A DNA stretch of 64,000 bases from MAG-120802 sp964521265 (lineage in GTDB: Bacteria > Actinomycetota > Actinomycetes > Nanopelagicales > Nanopelagicaceae), in contig CAZFQY010000001.1 of assembly GCA_964521265.1 (NCBI GenBank), forward strand, positions 40,368 through 104,367, read 5' to 3'. Positions 24,224 to 32,704 of the stretch are shown here, one piece after another. The notes below the pieces were generated by a model that saw only the letters and a program-made list of their open reading frames with translations, made no database searches and was not told where the DNA came from. Made by a program: the position numbers and the translations under genes. The first letter of the stretch is position 1. Each line of letters opens with the position of its first letter.

Positions 24224-24248
24224 GCAAGATAGAAAGCAATTTCCTCGT

Positions 24249-24254
24249 TACGCT
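24249..24254 (+). promoter_or_regulatory. -10 element of the phosphatase-DUF3090-kinase-like operon
   Basis: TACGCT ends 6 bases before ATG 24261; no Shine-Dalgarno is seen. Transcription should proceed through the overlapping genes up to the assembly gap and perhaps into mshC. Confidence 0.5.
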
Positions 24255-24260
24255 TCGAAC

Positions 24261-24965
24261 ATGACCTTGATTTATCTCTTAAGGCATGCCGAATCCACAG
24301 CCAATGAGGATGGAATTCTTGCTGGTCGGATACCGAACATCGGTTTGTCGGCAAGAGGTGAAAAACAGTCTCGCGCTATCGCGAAATCTCTTCAGGAACT
24401 ACCTATACGCAAGATATACCGTAGCCCTTTACAGAGATGCCGCGAAACGATTCAACCATTGCTTGAAGTGATTGGTAGACGTGCCATTGTTGAAGATGCA
24501 TTTATAGAGATGAATTACGGGAAATGGAGTGGCAGGAAACTGAACGAACTTCGCAATGAGTCGCTCTGGAAGATGATCCAATCTCGGCCATCAAAAGTAA
24601 AGTTCCCCGGGGGCGAAAGTTTTCTCGCTGCAAAAAAACGAATTAAGAAGGGGCTAGATACAATTTCTAAACAAAACCCCACTGGCCCAATTCTCGTTGT
24701 CTCCCACGGAGATCCGATCAAAATAGCGCTACAACTTACCCTTGATGGAGAACTAGATAAGTTTCAAAGGATCGTCATAGATCCCGGATCAATTTCCGTT
24801 ATCGATTGGTCAAGCAGGACCGTCTTAGCCGTGAATCTTCCCGTGTCGTCGCTGCAAAAAATCTCTAAGTTCGGTACCAAAAAGGCCATCAAAGGAGAGC
24901 TCAAGGCAACGATTGAGGGAAGAAGGGTTCTGGGCGGGGGGACAGATGCCGCGGCTCGTCTTTGA
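24261..24965 (+). CDS. Histidine phosphatase family protein (MSMEG_4193-type)
   Basis: This 234-residue protein has the phosphoglycerate-mutase/acid-phosphatase fold: the catalytic RHAES motif is at residues 8-12 (LLRHAESTANEDG), the second Arg in SPLQRCRET, and the second His in VVSHGDPIKIAL. It begins the conserved actinobacterial set phosphatase, DUF3090, SCO1664-like kinase, mshC, so it is taken as the MSMEG_4193-like subfamily. Substrate is unknown. The 3' end overlaps DUF3090 by 20 bases. Confidence 0.9.
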   Translation: MTLIYLLRHAESTANEDGILAGRIPNIGLSARGEKQSRAIAKSLQELPIRKIYRSPLQRCRETIQPLLEVIGRRAIVEDAFIEMNYGKWSGRKLNELRNESLWKMIQSRPSKVKFPGGESFLAAKKRIKKGLDTISKQNPTGPILVVSHGDPIKIALQLTLDGELDKFQRIVIDPGSISVIDWSSRTVLAVNLPVSSLQKISKFGTKKAIKGELKATIEGRRVLGGGTDAAARL

Positions 24966-25515
24966 TTTCAACAAACCGGAGCGCTTCTTAATAGGAACGG
25001 TCGGCGTTCCCGGCGAGCGAGAGTTCTATCTCCAAGTAAAAGGAATTTCTTCGGGTAAAAAACTAGTAGCGAGTTTCGCTCTAGAGAAGGCTCAAGCCGC
25101 CGCATTAGCTGATCGTGCAAGAGAGATGATTAAAGAGATCGGAGGAGATTTCGGCTCTCTGTCCCACTCTTCAACCGATCTGGCTCCTTTGGAAACCCCT
25201 ATTGAGTCGGAATTTTCACTCGGGGTCATGTCACTCTCCTGGATTCCGCAAGAAGAGCACTTCCTCTTTGAAGCACAATCCATAGGAGATCCGTTGACGC
25301 AAGAGATGTACGAGGAACTTGTGGGAGACGATGTAGATGGGGCACCGCCAATCCTTAGAGTGAGATTGACAGGAGAGGAGCTGCTGACCTTTGCAAGAAG
25401 AACTGAATTGGTAGTAGCTGCAGGTCGACAGCCTTGTGTCTTCTGTGGCGGGCCAATTAACCCTGGTGGACATCTTTGTCCACGATCCAATGGTTATCGT
25501 CGACAACTTTCATGA
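24946..25515 (+). CDS. DUF3090 family protein
   Basis: This 189-residue cytosolic protein is conserved in actinobacteria beside mshC; function unknown. It begins PRLVFDFNKPERFLIGTVG, rich in beta strands. The C-terminus carries CVFCGGPINPGGHLCPRSNGY, likely a zinc-binding knuckle (three Cys and one His). ATG 24946 is chosen as it gives the family N-terminus and has a G-rich Shine-Dalgarno directly upstream. The 3' end overlaps the next gene by 4 bases (ATGA). Confidence 0.88.
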   Translation: MPRLVFDFNKPERFLIGTVGVPGEREFYLQVKGISSGKKLVASFALEKAQAAALADRAREMIKEIGGDFGSLSHSSTDLAPLETPIESEFSLGVMSLSWIPQEEHFLFEAQSIGDPLTQEMYEELVGDDVDGAPPILRVRLTGEELLTFARRTELVVAAGRQPCVFCGGPINPGGHLCPRSNGYRRQLS

Positions 25516-26252
25516 ACTCCACCCAATCCCTCTCCGTCGAAGAGCTCACCTCAGGCAACCTTGTTGTGACAGGAAGATTAGTCGACGCTTCAAACGCTAC
25601 TCTCTACTGCGATCTCATCCTTGAACCAGAAGTTGGCATCGAATCTGCGGACGCACGTTGTCATAAAGTTGTCTACAAGCCGATTGCTGGCGAGAGGCCG
25701 TTGTGGGATTTCCCTGATGGGAATCTTGCCTCGCGCGAAGTTGCTGCCTATCTTCTCAGCGAGTTTGCAAACTTGAATCTAGTGCCTACGACTGTTATGC
25801 GGGATGGACCTTTTGGCCCAGGCGCGGTACAGCAATGGATCGAAGTGGATCCAGCAATTGATGTAATAGCTTTTGCCCAGAGTGATGATCCGCAACTTCG
25901 ATCAATGGCTCTATTCGATTACCTCACCAACAATACTGACCGCAAATTTGGGCACATCCTCCTTGATTCCACAGGAAAATTATTTGGATGCGATCATGGG
26001 GTCTGCTTCCATGAGGAGTACAAACTGCGCACCGTCATCTGGCAGTTCGCCGGCACTCCTATTACTGCCGAGGAAAATCGCTTGCTCGATGATCTATTGA
26101 GGAGGTGGGAATCTCTAGAGGCGCTCCTAGCCAGCTACATTTCCAGCAATGAGCTTGGGGCCTTCAAGACGCGGACCCAACGGTTGCTTGATGAAAATCA
26201 ATTCCCATTTCCGAACCCAGAATGGCCCTCAATACCTTGGCCCCCCGTATAA
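25512..26252 (+). CDS. SCO1664-family protein with PI3/4-kinase-like fold
   Basis: This 246-residue protein belongs to a family conserved in actinobacteria beside DUF3090. CHKVVYKPIAGERPLWDFP may hold the nucleotide-binding lysine, and DYLTNNTDRKFGHILLD is the catalytic-loop and metal-binding pattern (D-x-x-N-N-x-D-R) shared with phosphatidylinositol-4-kinase-like and HipA-like kinases. The natural substrate is not known. The start ATG 25512 overlaps the DUF3090 stop; a longer frame to 25476 is disregarded. It ends 18 bases before the assembly gap. Confidence 0.86.
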   Translation: MNSTQSLSVEELTSGNLVVTGRLVDASNATLYCDLILEPEVGIESADARCHKVVYKPIAGERPLWDFPDGNLASREVAAYLLSEFANLNLVPTTVMRDGPFGPGAVQQWIEVDPAIDVIAFAQSDDPQLRSMALFDYLTNNTDRKFGHILLDSTGKLFGCDHGVCFHEEYKLRTVIWQFAGTPITAEENRLLDDLLRRWESLEALLASYISSNELGAFKTRTQRLLDENQFPFPNPEWPSIPWPPV

Positions 26253-26270
26253 GAAGCGATCGGTATAACA

Positions 26271-26370
26271 NNNNNNNNNNNNNNNNNNNNNNNNNNNNNN
26301 NNNNNNNNNNNNNNNNNNNNNNNNNNNNNNNNNNNNNNNNNNNNNNNNNNNNNNNNNNNNNNNNNNNNNN
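26271..26370. other. Assembly gap (100 N)
   Basis: Exactly 100 N bases, the conventional filler for a gap of unknown length. It removes the start of mshC and the intergenic region before it. Any protein translated through it is meaningless, and coordinates after it may shift if the gap is closed. Confidence 0.99.
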
Positions 26371-27609
26371 CTTCCTCCGGCAGGTAAAGATGCTCAGCAA
26401 TCGGGTCGGCACCCCAAACTGTCACTTCGGGATAGTTACAGTGGCGAGCTCATCGAACTAAGCGATCCAATTTTCTCCTCTTATGTCTGTGGAATAACAC
26501 CTTACGATGCAACTCATCTAGGACATGCGGCAACCTACTTAACCTTCGACCTCATTCATCGTTTTCAATTGGCAGCTGGTCGAGCGCTTCACTACACCCA
26601 GAACATAACCGATATAGATGATCCACTTCTTGAGCGTGCCAAACGGGATGGTCAAGACTGGCAAGAACTGGCGACATCACAAATAGATCTATTCCGCGAG
26701 GATATGACTGAACTTAGAGTGATTCCTCCAAGTAACTACTTAGGTGTGGTCGAGAGCATGGAGATCGTTCTCACTCACATTGCGGCGCTCATGACTTCCG
26801 GAAAAACTTATGCGATAGATGGCGATATCTATTTAGATCTAACAGCTGTCCCAGGAGCGATAGAGAATCTGCCGATCTCAGTTGACGAGGCAATTCGTAT
26901 CTTTTCGACAAGAGGTGGCGATCCAGAGCGCGTAGGAAAACGCCACCCACTCGATACGCTCATCTGGTCTGCGGCGCGACCTGGCGAGCCTTCTTGGTCA
27001 AGCACGTTTGGAAGCGGACGACCTGGATGGCATATCGAGTGCGTCGCCATAGCTCTCTCAACCCTCTCAGGTAAGAGTTGGAATCCAGCAAGCGCTCGAA
27101 GCGCGATTACTCTCCAAGGTGGAGGCAGTGATCTGCGTTTTCCTCATCATTACATGACGAGTGTTCAGGCTCAAGTCATCACCGGCAAGACCTTTGCTGA
27201 CTTATATGTGCATACTGGCATGATTTCGTGGCAAGGAGAGAAGATGAGTAAGAGCTTGGGCAATCTGGTCTTCGTCTCTAAGCTTCGCAGCGAAGGATGG
27301 AGCGGTAATGAGATCAGATGGGCCCTGATTAAGCGGAGATATCGCGAGGACTTCGATTGGCAGACTAGTTACTTATTAAGCGCCCGTGAGGAGTTATCAA
27401 GGATTAACTCGGCGCTCTCTCGGGAAGAGGTAGCGCCAACGGAGGAGGTTGTCCGCGAAATCCAACTTGCTCTCTCACGAGACCTTGATGTGGAAGGCGC
27501 CATCGGGGCGATTACTGGTTGGTGTGCAGCCACTGAGGCGGGCAAAACAGGTGGCTCTTCAGGCGAAATATCTCGCGCAATTGATCTCTATCTCGGAGTT
27601 GCTCTTTAG
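26371..27609 (+). CDS. mshC: Cysteine:glucosaminylinositol ligase (mycothiol synthesis), 5' end lost in gap
   Basis: The frame is open from the gap edge: LPPAGKDAQQ leads into YVCGITPYDATHLGHAATY, which holds a zinc cysteine and the HIGH-like motif, so codons from 26371 belong to the gene and only about ten residues are missing. Further motifs are QNITDIDDPLLERA, WHIECVAIAL with a second zinc Cys, and KMSKS in GEKMSKSLGN. The enzyme, derived from cysteinyl-tRNA synthetase, joins cysteine to GlcN-inositol in mycothiol synthesis. At least 412 residues are present. The stop codon overlaps the convergent PAC2 stop. Confidence 0.93.
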   Translation, partial: LPPAGKDAQQSGRHPKLSLRDSYSGELIELSDPIFSSYVCGITPYDATHLGHAATYLTFDLIHRFQLAAGRALHYTQNITDIDDPLLERAKRDGQDWQELATSQIDLFREDMTELRVIPPSNYLGVVESMEIVLTHIAALMTSGKTYAIDGDIYLDLTAVPGAIENLPISVDEAIRIFSTRGGDPERVGKRHPLDTLIWSAARPGEPSWSSTFGSGRPGWHIECVAIALSTLSGKSWNPASARSAITLQGGGSDLRFPHHYMTSVQAQVITGKTFADLYVHTGMISWQGEKMSKSLGNLVFVSKLRSEGWSGNEIRWALIKRRYREDFDWQTSYLLSAREELSRINSALSREEVAPTEEVVREIQLALSRDLDVEGAIGAITGWCAATEAGKTGGSSGEISRAIDLYLGVAL

Positions 27610-28451
27610 ATGCCGGGATTCCTTCTAAGGAATCGTTCGACTTCTTTCGCTATCGATTCTGCTGTTACTGCTGGAATATCTGTTTCGTCTTTACTCTGCT
27701 CAAGTTGCCGTACATATTCGCCAACCTCTGAATCTTCTTGAGCCATTTGATCCACTTGTTTTTCCCATGCTTCTGAGCGCTCTGGTAAATCTCCGAGCGG
27801 AATAGAAATACCAAGGAAATCTTCTAGCGCGTTTACCAGAGCCAGCGAGGCTTTCGGACATGGTGGCGTTGAGACATAGTGAGGAACAGAGGCCCAGAGT
27901 GAAATTGCATCTATGCCTCTGCGAAAAGCAGCCTCTTGGAGAACTCCAAGAATTCCTGTAGGTCCCTCGTACCTTGAAATTTCGACCCCAAGCTTTGTCG
28001 CAACATCAGGATGAGATCCGCTGCCAGTCACAGTGATTGGACGCGAGTGCGGTGTATCGGATAACAATCCTCCAAGAGCTATCGACATCGAAACCTCGTA
28101 ATCATCTGCAAGATCAAGAATTTCATCGACGAAAGTACGCCACTTCATCGAAGGCTCAATGCCTTTGACAATAAGGAAATCGTGGCTTAGGTGAGGTGTC
28201 GCTACTTCAAATACCAACGTATTCGGCCAGATAATCTCCCGAACGATCCGTTCATCCACTTTGATACTCGGGCGATTTACCTGAAAGTCGTAGTATTCCT
28301 CTGGATCCATCGATGCAAGCTTGTGATGTGTCCAAGATGCCAGTAAGTGTTGCAAAGCCCCCGAAGCGGATTCGCCCGCATCGTTCCAGCCTTCAAAAGC
28401 GGTAATCATCACCGGTTTTCGAAGCGAGAAGGCGCTCTCAAAGAGATGCAT
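27606..28451 (-). CDS. PAC2 family protein
   Basis: This 281-residue protein has the PAC2 (proteasome-assembly-chaperone-like) fold; it starts with FSLRKPVMITAFEGWNDAGESAS, and LGGLLSDTPHSRP and GPTGILGVLQEAAFRRG follow. The C-terminal 80 residues are acidic and helical. Actinobacterial homologues occur next to mshC and metH; their role is not established. ATG 28451 is supported by TAGGGT 6 bases upstream. Its stop shares bases with the mshC stop. Confidence 0.88.
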   Translation of the reverse strand: MHLFESAFSLRKPVMITAFEGWNDAGESASGALQHLLASWTHHKLASMDPEEYYDFQVNRPSIKVDERIVREIIWPNTLVFEVATPHLSHDFLIVKGIEPSMKWRTFVDEILDLADDYEVSMSIALGGLLSDTPHSRPITVTGSGSHPDVATKLGVEISRYEGPTGILGVLQEAAFRRGIDAISLWASVPHYVSTPPCPKASLALVNALEDFLGISIPLGDLPERSEAWEKQVDQMAQEDSEVGEYVRQLEQSKDETDIPAVTAESIAKEVERFLRRNPGI

Positions 28452-28479
28452 GGAACCACCCTACGATAAACTCCCGCTA
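28452..28479. promoter_or_regulatory. Compact bidirectional leaderless promoter
   Basis: TAGGGT on the minus strand (28458-28463) lies 6 bases before PAC2 ATG 28451, and TAAACT on the plus strand (28467-28472) lies 7 bases before metH GTG 28480. The hexamers are 3 bp apart, the same layout as at 18717-18743. Confidence 0.55.
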
Positions 28480-31400
28480 GTGAGCGCGTCGAAAATACGA
28501 GAAATAAGCTCCTTAAGGCGCGCGCTCGCTGAACGGGTGGTCATCGCAGACGGAGCGATGGGTACGATGATTCAAAGCGCTAACCCCTCTCTCAGTGACT
28601 TTCAAGGACATGAGGGTTGCAATGAGATTCTTAACGTAACTCGACCCGAATTGATTGCAGATATCCACCGCCAATACTTCGATGCAGGTGTCGACGCCGT
28701 CGAGACAAATACTTTCGGCGCTAATTTGGCCAATCTAGGGGAGTATGGGATTCCAGAACGGATCTATGAGCTCGCCTTTGCCGGAGCGAGAATTGCGCGT
28801 GAAGTGGCGGACGAATATAAAAATTCAAGATCTAATGGCAAAGAGAGCGCTCAAGATCGCTGGGTGCTCGGCTCTATGGGCCCCGGCACGAAGCTTCCTA
28901 CTCTGGGCCATGTCACCTATCAAGAATTGCGTGACACCTATTATCTGGCCGCCAAGGGCTTGATTGAGGGTGGCTCCGATGCGTTATTGGTTGAAACTAC
29001 GCAGGATTTACTTCAAGCGAAGGCTGCAGTCAACGGAGCTCGTCTAGCTATCCAAGATTCCAATCGAGATATCCTTTTGATTGCTCAAGTCACTGTGGAA
29101 ACCACAGGAACAATGCTCCTAGGTTCGGAAATTGGTGCTGCTTTCAATGCATTGTCCAACCTAGAGATAGACCTTATCGGCATGAATTGTGCAACTGGTC
29201 CGGCGGAGATGAGTGAACACCTTCGGCAACTCTTCCAAACTAGTGAAGTTGGAATTTCATGTATGCCCAATGCAGGTTTGCCAATCCTAAAAGACGGTGG
29301 CGCTTACTATCCTCTAGAGCCCAAGGAGTTTGCTGAAGCTCTCTCCAACTACGTAGATCAGTATGGGCTTAATCTGATTGGTGGTTGTTGTGGAACCACT
29401 CCAACTCACCTAAAAGAGCTCGTTGAGAAGATTAATGGTCGGAAGCATGCAAAGAACTCTCCTCGGGTCGAACATGGCGCGTCTTCTCTTTATCAATTTT
29501 CTCCTTTTCGCCAAGATCAGACCTTTATGGCGATAGGAGAGCGGGCCAACGCAAATGGAAGTAAGGCTTTCCGTGATGCTCTACTAAAGGAAGATTGGGA
29601 AGCATGTATAGATATCGCTAAGGATCAGATACGAGATGGCGCCCATATGCTCGATCTCTCGGTCGATTATGTCGGTAGAGATGGCGTTAAGGATATGTCC
29701 GAACTTGCGGCGCGGTTGGCGACTGCTTCAACGCTGCCGATAGTAATTGATTCAACTGAACCTGCTGTTTTGCAGGCAGGTCTAGAACGGTTGGGTGGCA
29801 GATCGGTAATCAACTCGGTCAATTATGAGGATGGCGACGGACCTGATTCAAGATTCGCAAGAATCATGCCGCTCGTCAAGGAACATGGAGCAGCCGTAAT
29901 TGCTCTTACTATCGATGAAGAAGGCCAAGCGCGCGATTGTGACTGGAAGTTGCGAGTCGCTAGAAGACTAATCCGTGATCTAAATGAAAACTGGGGAATT
30001 GAAGTAGGCGACATAATCATTGACTGTCTCACTTTCCCGATAGCCACCGGGCAGGAGGAAACTCGCAGAGATGCGATAGAGACTATTGAAGCGATTCGAC
30101 AGTTAAAGGAGGAATTTCCAGAGGTTCAGACAACCTTGGGAGTCTCAAATGTTTCATTTGGTTTGAATCCAGCGGCAAGAATCGTTTTGAATTCTGTCTT
30201 CCTAGCTGAATGCGTAAAAGCTGGACTGGATTCTGCAATCGTGCATCCGTCGAAGATAACCCCCATCAATCGCATCCCCGAGGAAGAATTAAGAGTCGCT
30301 TTGGATCTCATCTACGATCAACGCAAGTTCGAGAGAGATATCTGCTCCTATGATCCATTGAGCCGGTTCTTGGAACTCTTTGAGGGCGTAGCAGCTACTT
30401 CCTCCAAGAAATCGCGAGCCGAAGAGCTTGCGGCGCTTCCAATCAAGGATAGATTGGCGAGGCGCATTATCGATGGCGAGAAGCAGGGTCTTGAAGCGGA
30501 CCTCCGGGAAGCTATGAACGCAGGGATTGCTCCACTCGCAATCATCAATGATCATCTGTTGGACGGCATGAAGACTGTTGGAGAGCTCTTTGGAAAAGGT
30601 GAGATGCAACTGCCTTTCGTGCTTCAGTCTGCTGAAGTCATGAAGTTGGCGGTCTCTCAATTAGAGCCCCATCTAGAAAAAGCCGATCAACAGGATCGAG
30701 GTTCAATACTCTTAGCGACGGTCAAGGGCGATGTACACGACATTGGAAAAAACCTTGTCGATATCATTCTCTCCAATAATGGATATCGAACTGTGAATAT
30801 CGGGATAAAGCAGACAATCAACCAAATCATTGAAGCTGCAGAAGTCAATGCGGTTGATGTCATTGGCATGAGTGGGCTCTTGGTTAAGTCCACTGTAATC
30901 ATGAAAGAAAACTTGGAAGAACTTACTTCTCGAGGCCTTGCAGAAAAGTGGCCAATACTTCTCGGTGGGGCAGCGCTTACAAGAAGTTTTGTAGAGAGTG
31001 ACCTGGCATCGGCATTTCCGGGCGTAGTTCGGTACGCACGAGATGCCTTCGAAGGACTTTCTTTGATGGATACCTTAATGGCGCAGAAGAAGGGCGATAC
31101 CAGCGTCACTCTTCCACCCTTACGAGAGCGAAAAACAAGAGTCGCAAGAGATCAGTCTTCCAAAGAGATTGATACTCGCCGGAGTGATGTTTCCATCTCT
31201 AACCCCATCCCAACTCCGCCTTTCTATGGCTCAAAAGTCGTTAAAGGAATTCATCTTCAAGAGTATGCAAGATTGATAGACGAACGCGCTTTGTTTATGG
31301 GGCAATGGGGGCTGCGTGGAGCGCGCGGAGAATTTGAGCAAATGGCTGAGCTAGAGGGAAGGCCAAGGCTCCGCGCTCTTTTGAACGAGGCTGCCGCCAG

Positions 31401-32001
31401 CGGTTGGCTGAATGCAGCTGTTGTATACGGATACTTTCCTTGTTACAGCGAGGGAAATGACCTGATAATCGTTGATCCTGCGCGCATCGAGGAGCGAATC
31501 GAATTAACAAGATTCTCGTTCCCGAGGCAGAGTCGTGATCGACGCCTCTGTCTCTCGGACTTCTTTCGCAGCAAGGAGCGTGATGAATTGGATGTTGTGG
31601 CTTTCCATATCGTCACTATGGGGCAATCCGTTAGCGAAGCAACGGGGGAGCTCTTCGCAAAGAACGCTTATCGCGAGTATCTTGAATTGCATGGGCTCTC
31701 AGTTCAGTTGACTGAAGCTCTCGCAGAATATTGGCATCAACGAATCAGGCAGGAACTTTCTATCGCCGAAGGCGATAAGGCTGATCTGGGCGAGCTTTTG
31801 GATCAGGGTTACCAGGGATCTCGATATAGCTTTGGCTATCCAGCTTGTCCGGACCTTTCCCAGCAGGTCCAACTCTGTCAATTGTTGAACCCAGAGAGGA
31901 TTGGAGTGGAGTTGTCCGAAGAGTTCCAACTACACCCCGAGCAATCCACTTCTGCGATCATCGTTCATCATCCCGAAGCAAAGTATTTCAACGCGAATTA
32001 A
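28480..32001 (+). CDS. metH: Cobalamin-dependent methionine synthase
   Basis: This 1,173-residue four-module enzyme transfers methyl from methyltetrahydrofolate to homocysteine. Module order: homocysteine domain with zinc ligands in MNCATGP and GGCCGTTP (about 10-310), pterin-binding domain (about 340-610, from GERANANGSKAFR), cobalamin domain with cap and DVHDIGKN whose His ligates cobalt (about 640-870), and AdoMet-dependent reactivation domain (RALFMGQWGLRG onward). GTG 28480 is chosen because of a -10 element 7 bases upstream; ATG 28450 in frame would overlap the divergent PAC2 start. The cell needs cobalamin for this enzyme; no cobalamin genes are in the window. Confidence 0.95.
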   Translation: MSASKIREISSLRRALAERVVIADGAMGTMIQSANPSLSDFQGHEGCNEILNVTRPELIADIHRQYFDAGVDAVETNTFGANLANLGEYGIPERIYELAFAGARIAREVADEYKNSRSNGKESAQDRWVLGSMGPGTKLPTLGHVTYQELRDTYYLAAKGLIEGGSDALLVETTQDLLQAKAAVNGARLAIQDSNRDILLIAQVTVETTGTMLLGSEIGAAFNALSNLEIDLIGMNCATGPAEMSEHLRQLFQTSEVGISCMPNAGLPILKDGGAYYPLEPKEFAEALSNYVDQYGLNLIGGCCGTTPTHLKELVEKINGRKHAKNSPRVEHGASSLYQFSPFRQDQTFMAIGERANANGSKAFRDALLKEDWEACIDIAKDQIRDGAHMLDLSVDYVGRDGVKDMSELAARLATASTLPIVIDSTEPAVLQAGLERLGGRSVINSVNYEDGDGPDSRFARIMPLVKEHGAAVIALTIDEEGQARDCDWKLRVARRLIRDLNENWGIEVGDIIIDCLTFPIATGQEETRRDAIETIEAIRQLKEEFPEVQTTLGVSNVSFGLNPAARIVLNSVFLAECVKAGLDSAIVHPSKITPINRIPEEELRVALDLIYDQRKFERDICSYDPLSRFLELFEGVAATSSKKSRAEELAALPIKDRLARRIIDGEKQGLEADLREAMNAGIAPLAIINDHLLDGMKTVGELFGKGEMQLPFVLQSAEVMKLAVSQLEPHLEKADQQDRGSILLATVKGDVHDIGKNLVDIILSNNGYRTVNIGIKQTINQIIEAAEVNAVDVIGMSGLLVKSTVIMKENLEELTSRGLAEKWPILLGGAALTRSFVESDLASAFPGVVRYARDAFEGLSLMDTLMAQKKGDTSVTLPPLRERKTRVARDQSSKEIDTRRSDVSISNPIPTPPFYGSKVVKGIHLQEYARLIDERALFMGQWGLRGARGEFEQMAELEGRPRLRALLNEAAASGWLNAAVVYGYFPCYSEGNDLIIVDPARIEERIELTRFSFPRQSRDRRLCLSDFFRSKERDELDVVAFHIVTMGQSVSEATGELFAKNAYREYLELHGLSVQLTEALAEYWHQRIRQELSIAEGDKADLGELLDQGYQGSRYSFGYPACPDLSQQVQLCQLLNPERIGVELSEEFQLHPEQSTSAIIVHHPEAKYFNAN

Positions 32002-32005
32002 AATT

Positions 32006-32704
32006 ATGGATACCCTTATCATGACTGATTCTGCCTTTCCCTTCGAAGCCGTTCTCTGGGATATGGATGGCACGTTGATCGATAGTGAACCAATCTGGAT
32101 CGAAGAAGAGTTCACACTTATGCGATCTCTTGGGGTTGACTGGACTGACGAGGATGCCAAACATTGTCTCGGTGGGCCAATGCAAAGAGTTGATGCTTAC
32201 ATGAGATCCCGCGCCGGAATGAATTTCGAACCCTTGGAGCTAGCTCATCAACTTGTGGAGCGCATGATCATCCGACTTTCACAAGGTGTTCAATTCACCA
32301 AAGGTGCAGAGAAGCTTCTAAAAGATATGCATAGTGAACGCCTACCACTTGCTCTTGTTTCAGCAAGCACGAGGCGCATCATGGATGCCGCCCTCGTCAG
32401 CATTGGCGAGGAGTACTTTTCCTTTACATGCTCTTCTGATGACGTTGAATTTACCAAGCCCCATCCTGAAGGTTATTTGAAGGCCGCTGAAACGCTCGGT
32501 GTTCCGATTGAAAGAACTCTCATCATTGAGGATTCAATGACGGGGATGAAGGCAGCGATTGATTCAGGCGGATACGTTCTTGGATTACCACATCTAACTG
32601 AACTACCTCACGGCGATAGAGTGGTTCACAGGGAGAATTTGGAGAACCTCAACCTACGCTCTTTGGCGGCGCTATTTAGCGGGAAGATGGAGAGTTTCAT
32701 TTAA
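32006..32704 (+). CDS. HAD-superfamily phosphatase (beta-phosphoglucomutase-like)
   Basis: This 232-residue HAD hydrolase has motif I WDMDGTLIDSEP, motif II VSASTRR, motif III lysine in KPHPEGYLKAAE, and motif IV EDSMTGMKAA. A helical cap lies between motifs I and II. The substrate is unknown. I chose ATG 32006, 4 bases after the metH stop; another ATG is at 32021. trmI starts directly after its stop codon. Confidence 0.88.
   Translation: MDTLIMTDSAFPFEAVLWDMDGTLIDSEPIWIEEEFTLMRSLGVDWTDEDAKHCLGGPMQRVDAYMRSRAGMNFEPLELAHQLVERMIIRLSQGVQFTKGAEKLLKDMHSERLPLALVSASTRRIMDAALVSIGEEYFSFTCSSDDVEFTKPHPEGYLKAAETLGVPIERTLIIEDSMTGMKAAIDSGGYVLGLPHLTELPHGDRVVHRENLENLNLRSLAALFSGKMESFI

Noticed and set aside
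26164..26461. Open frames running through the N gap
   Set aside because: They exist only because N is read as an unknown residue; only the mshC frame has conserved sequence beside the gap.
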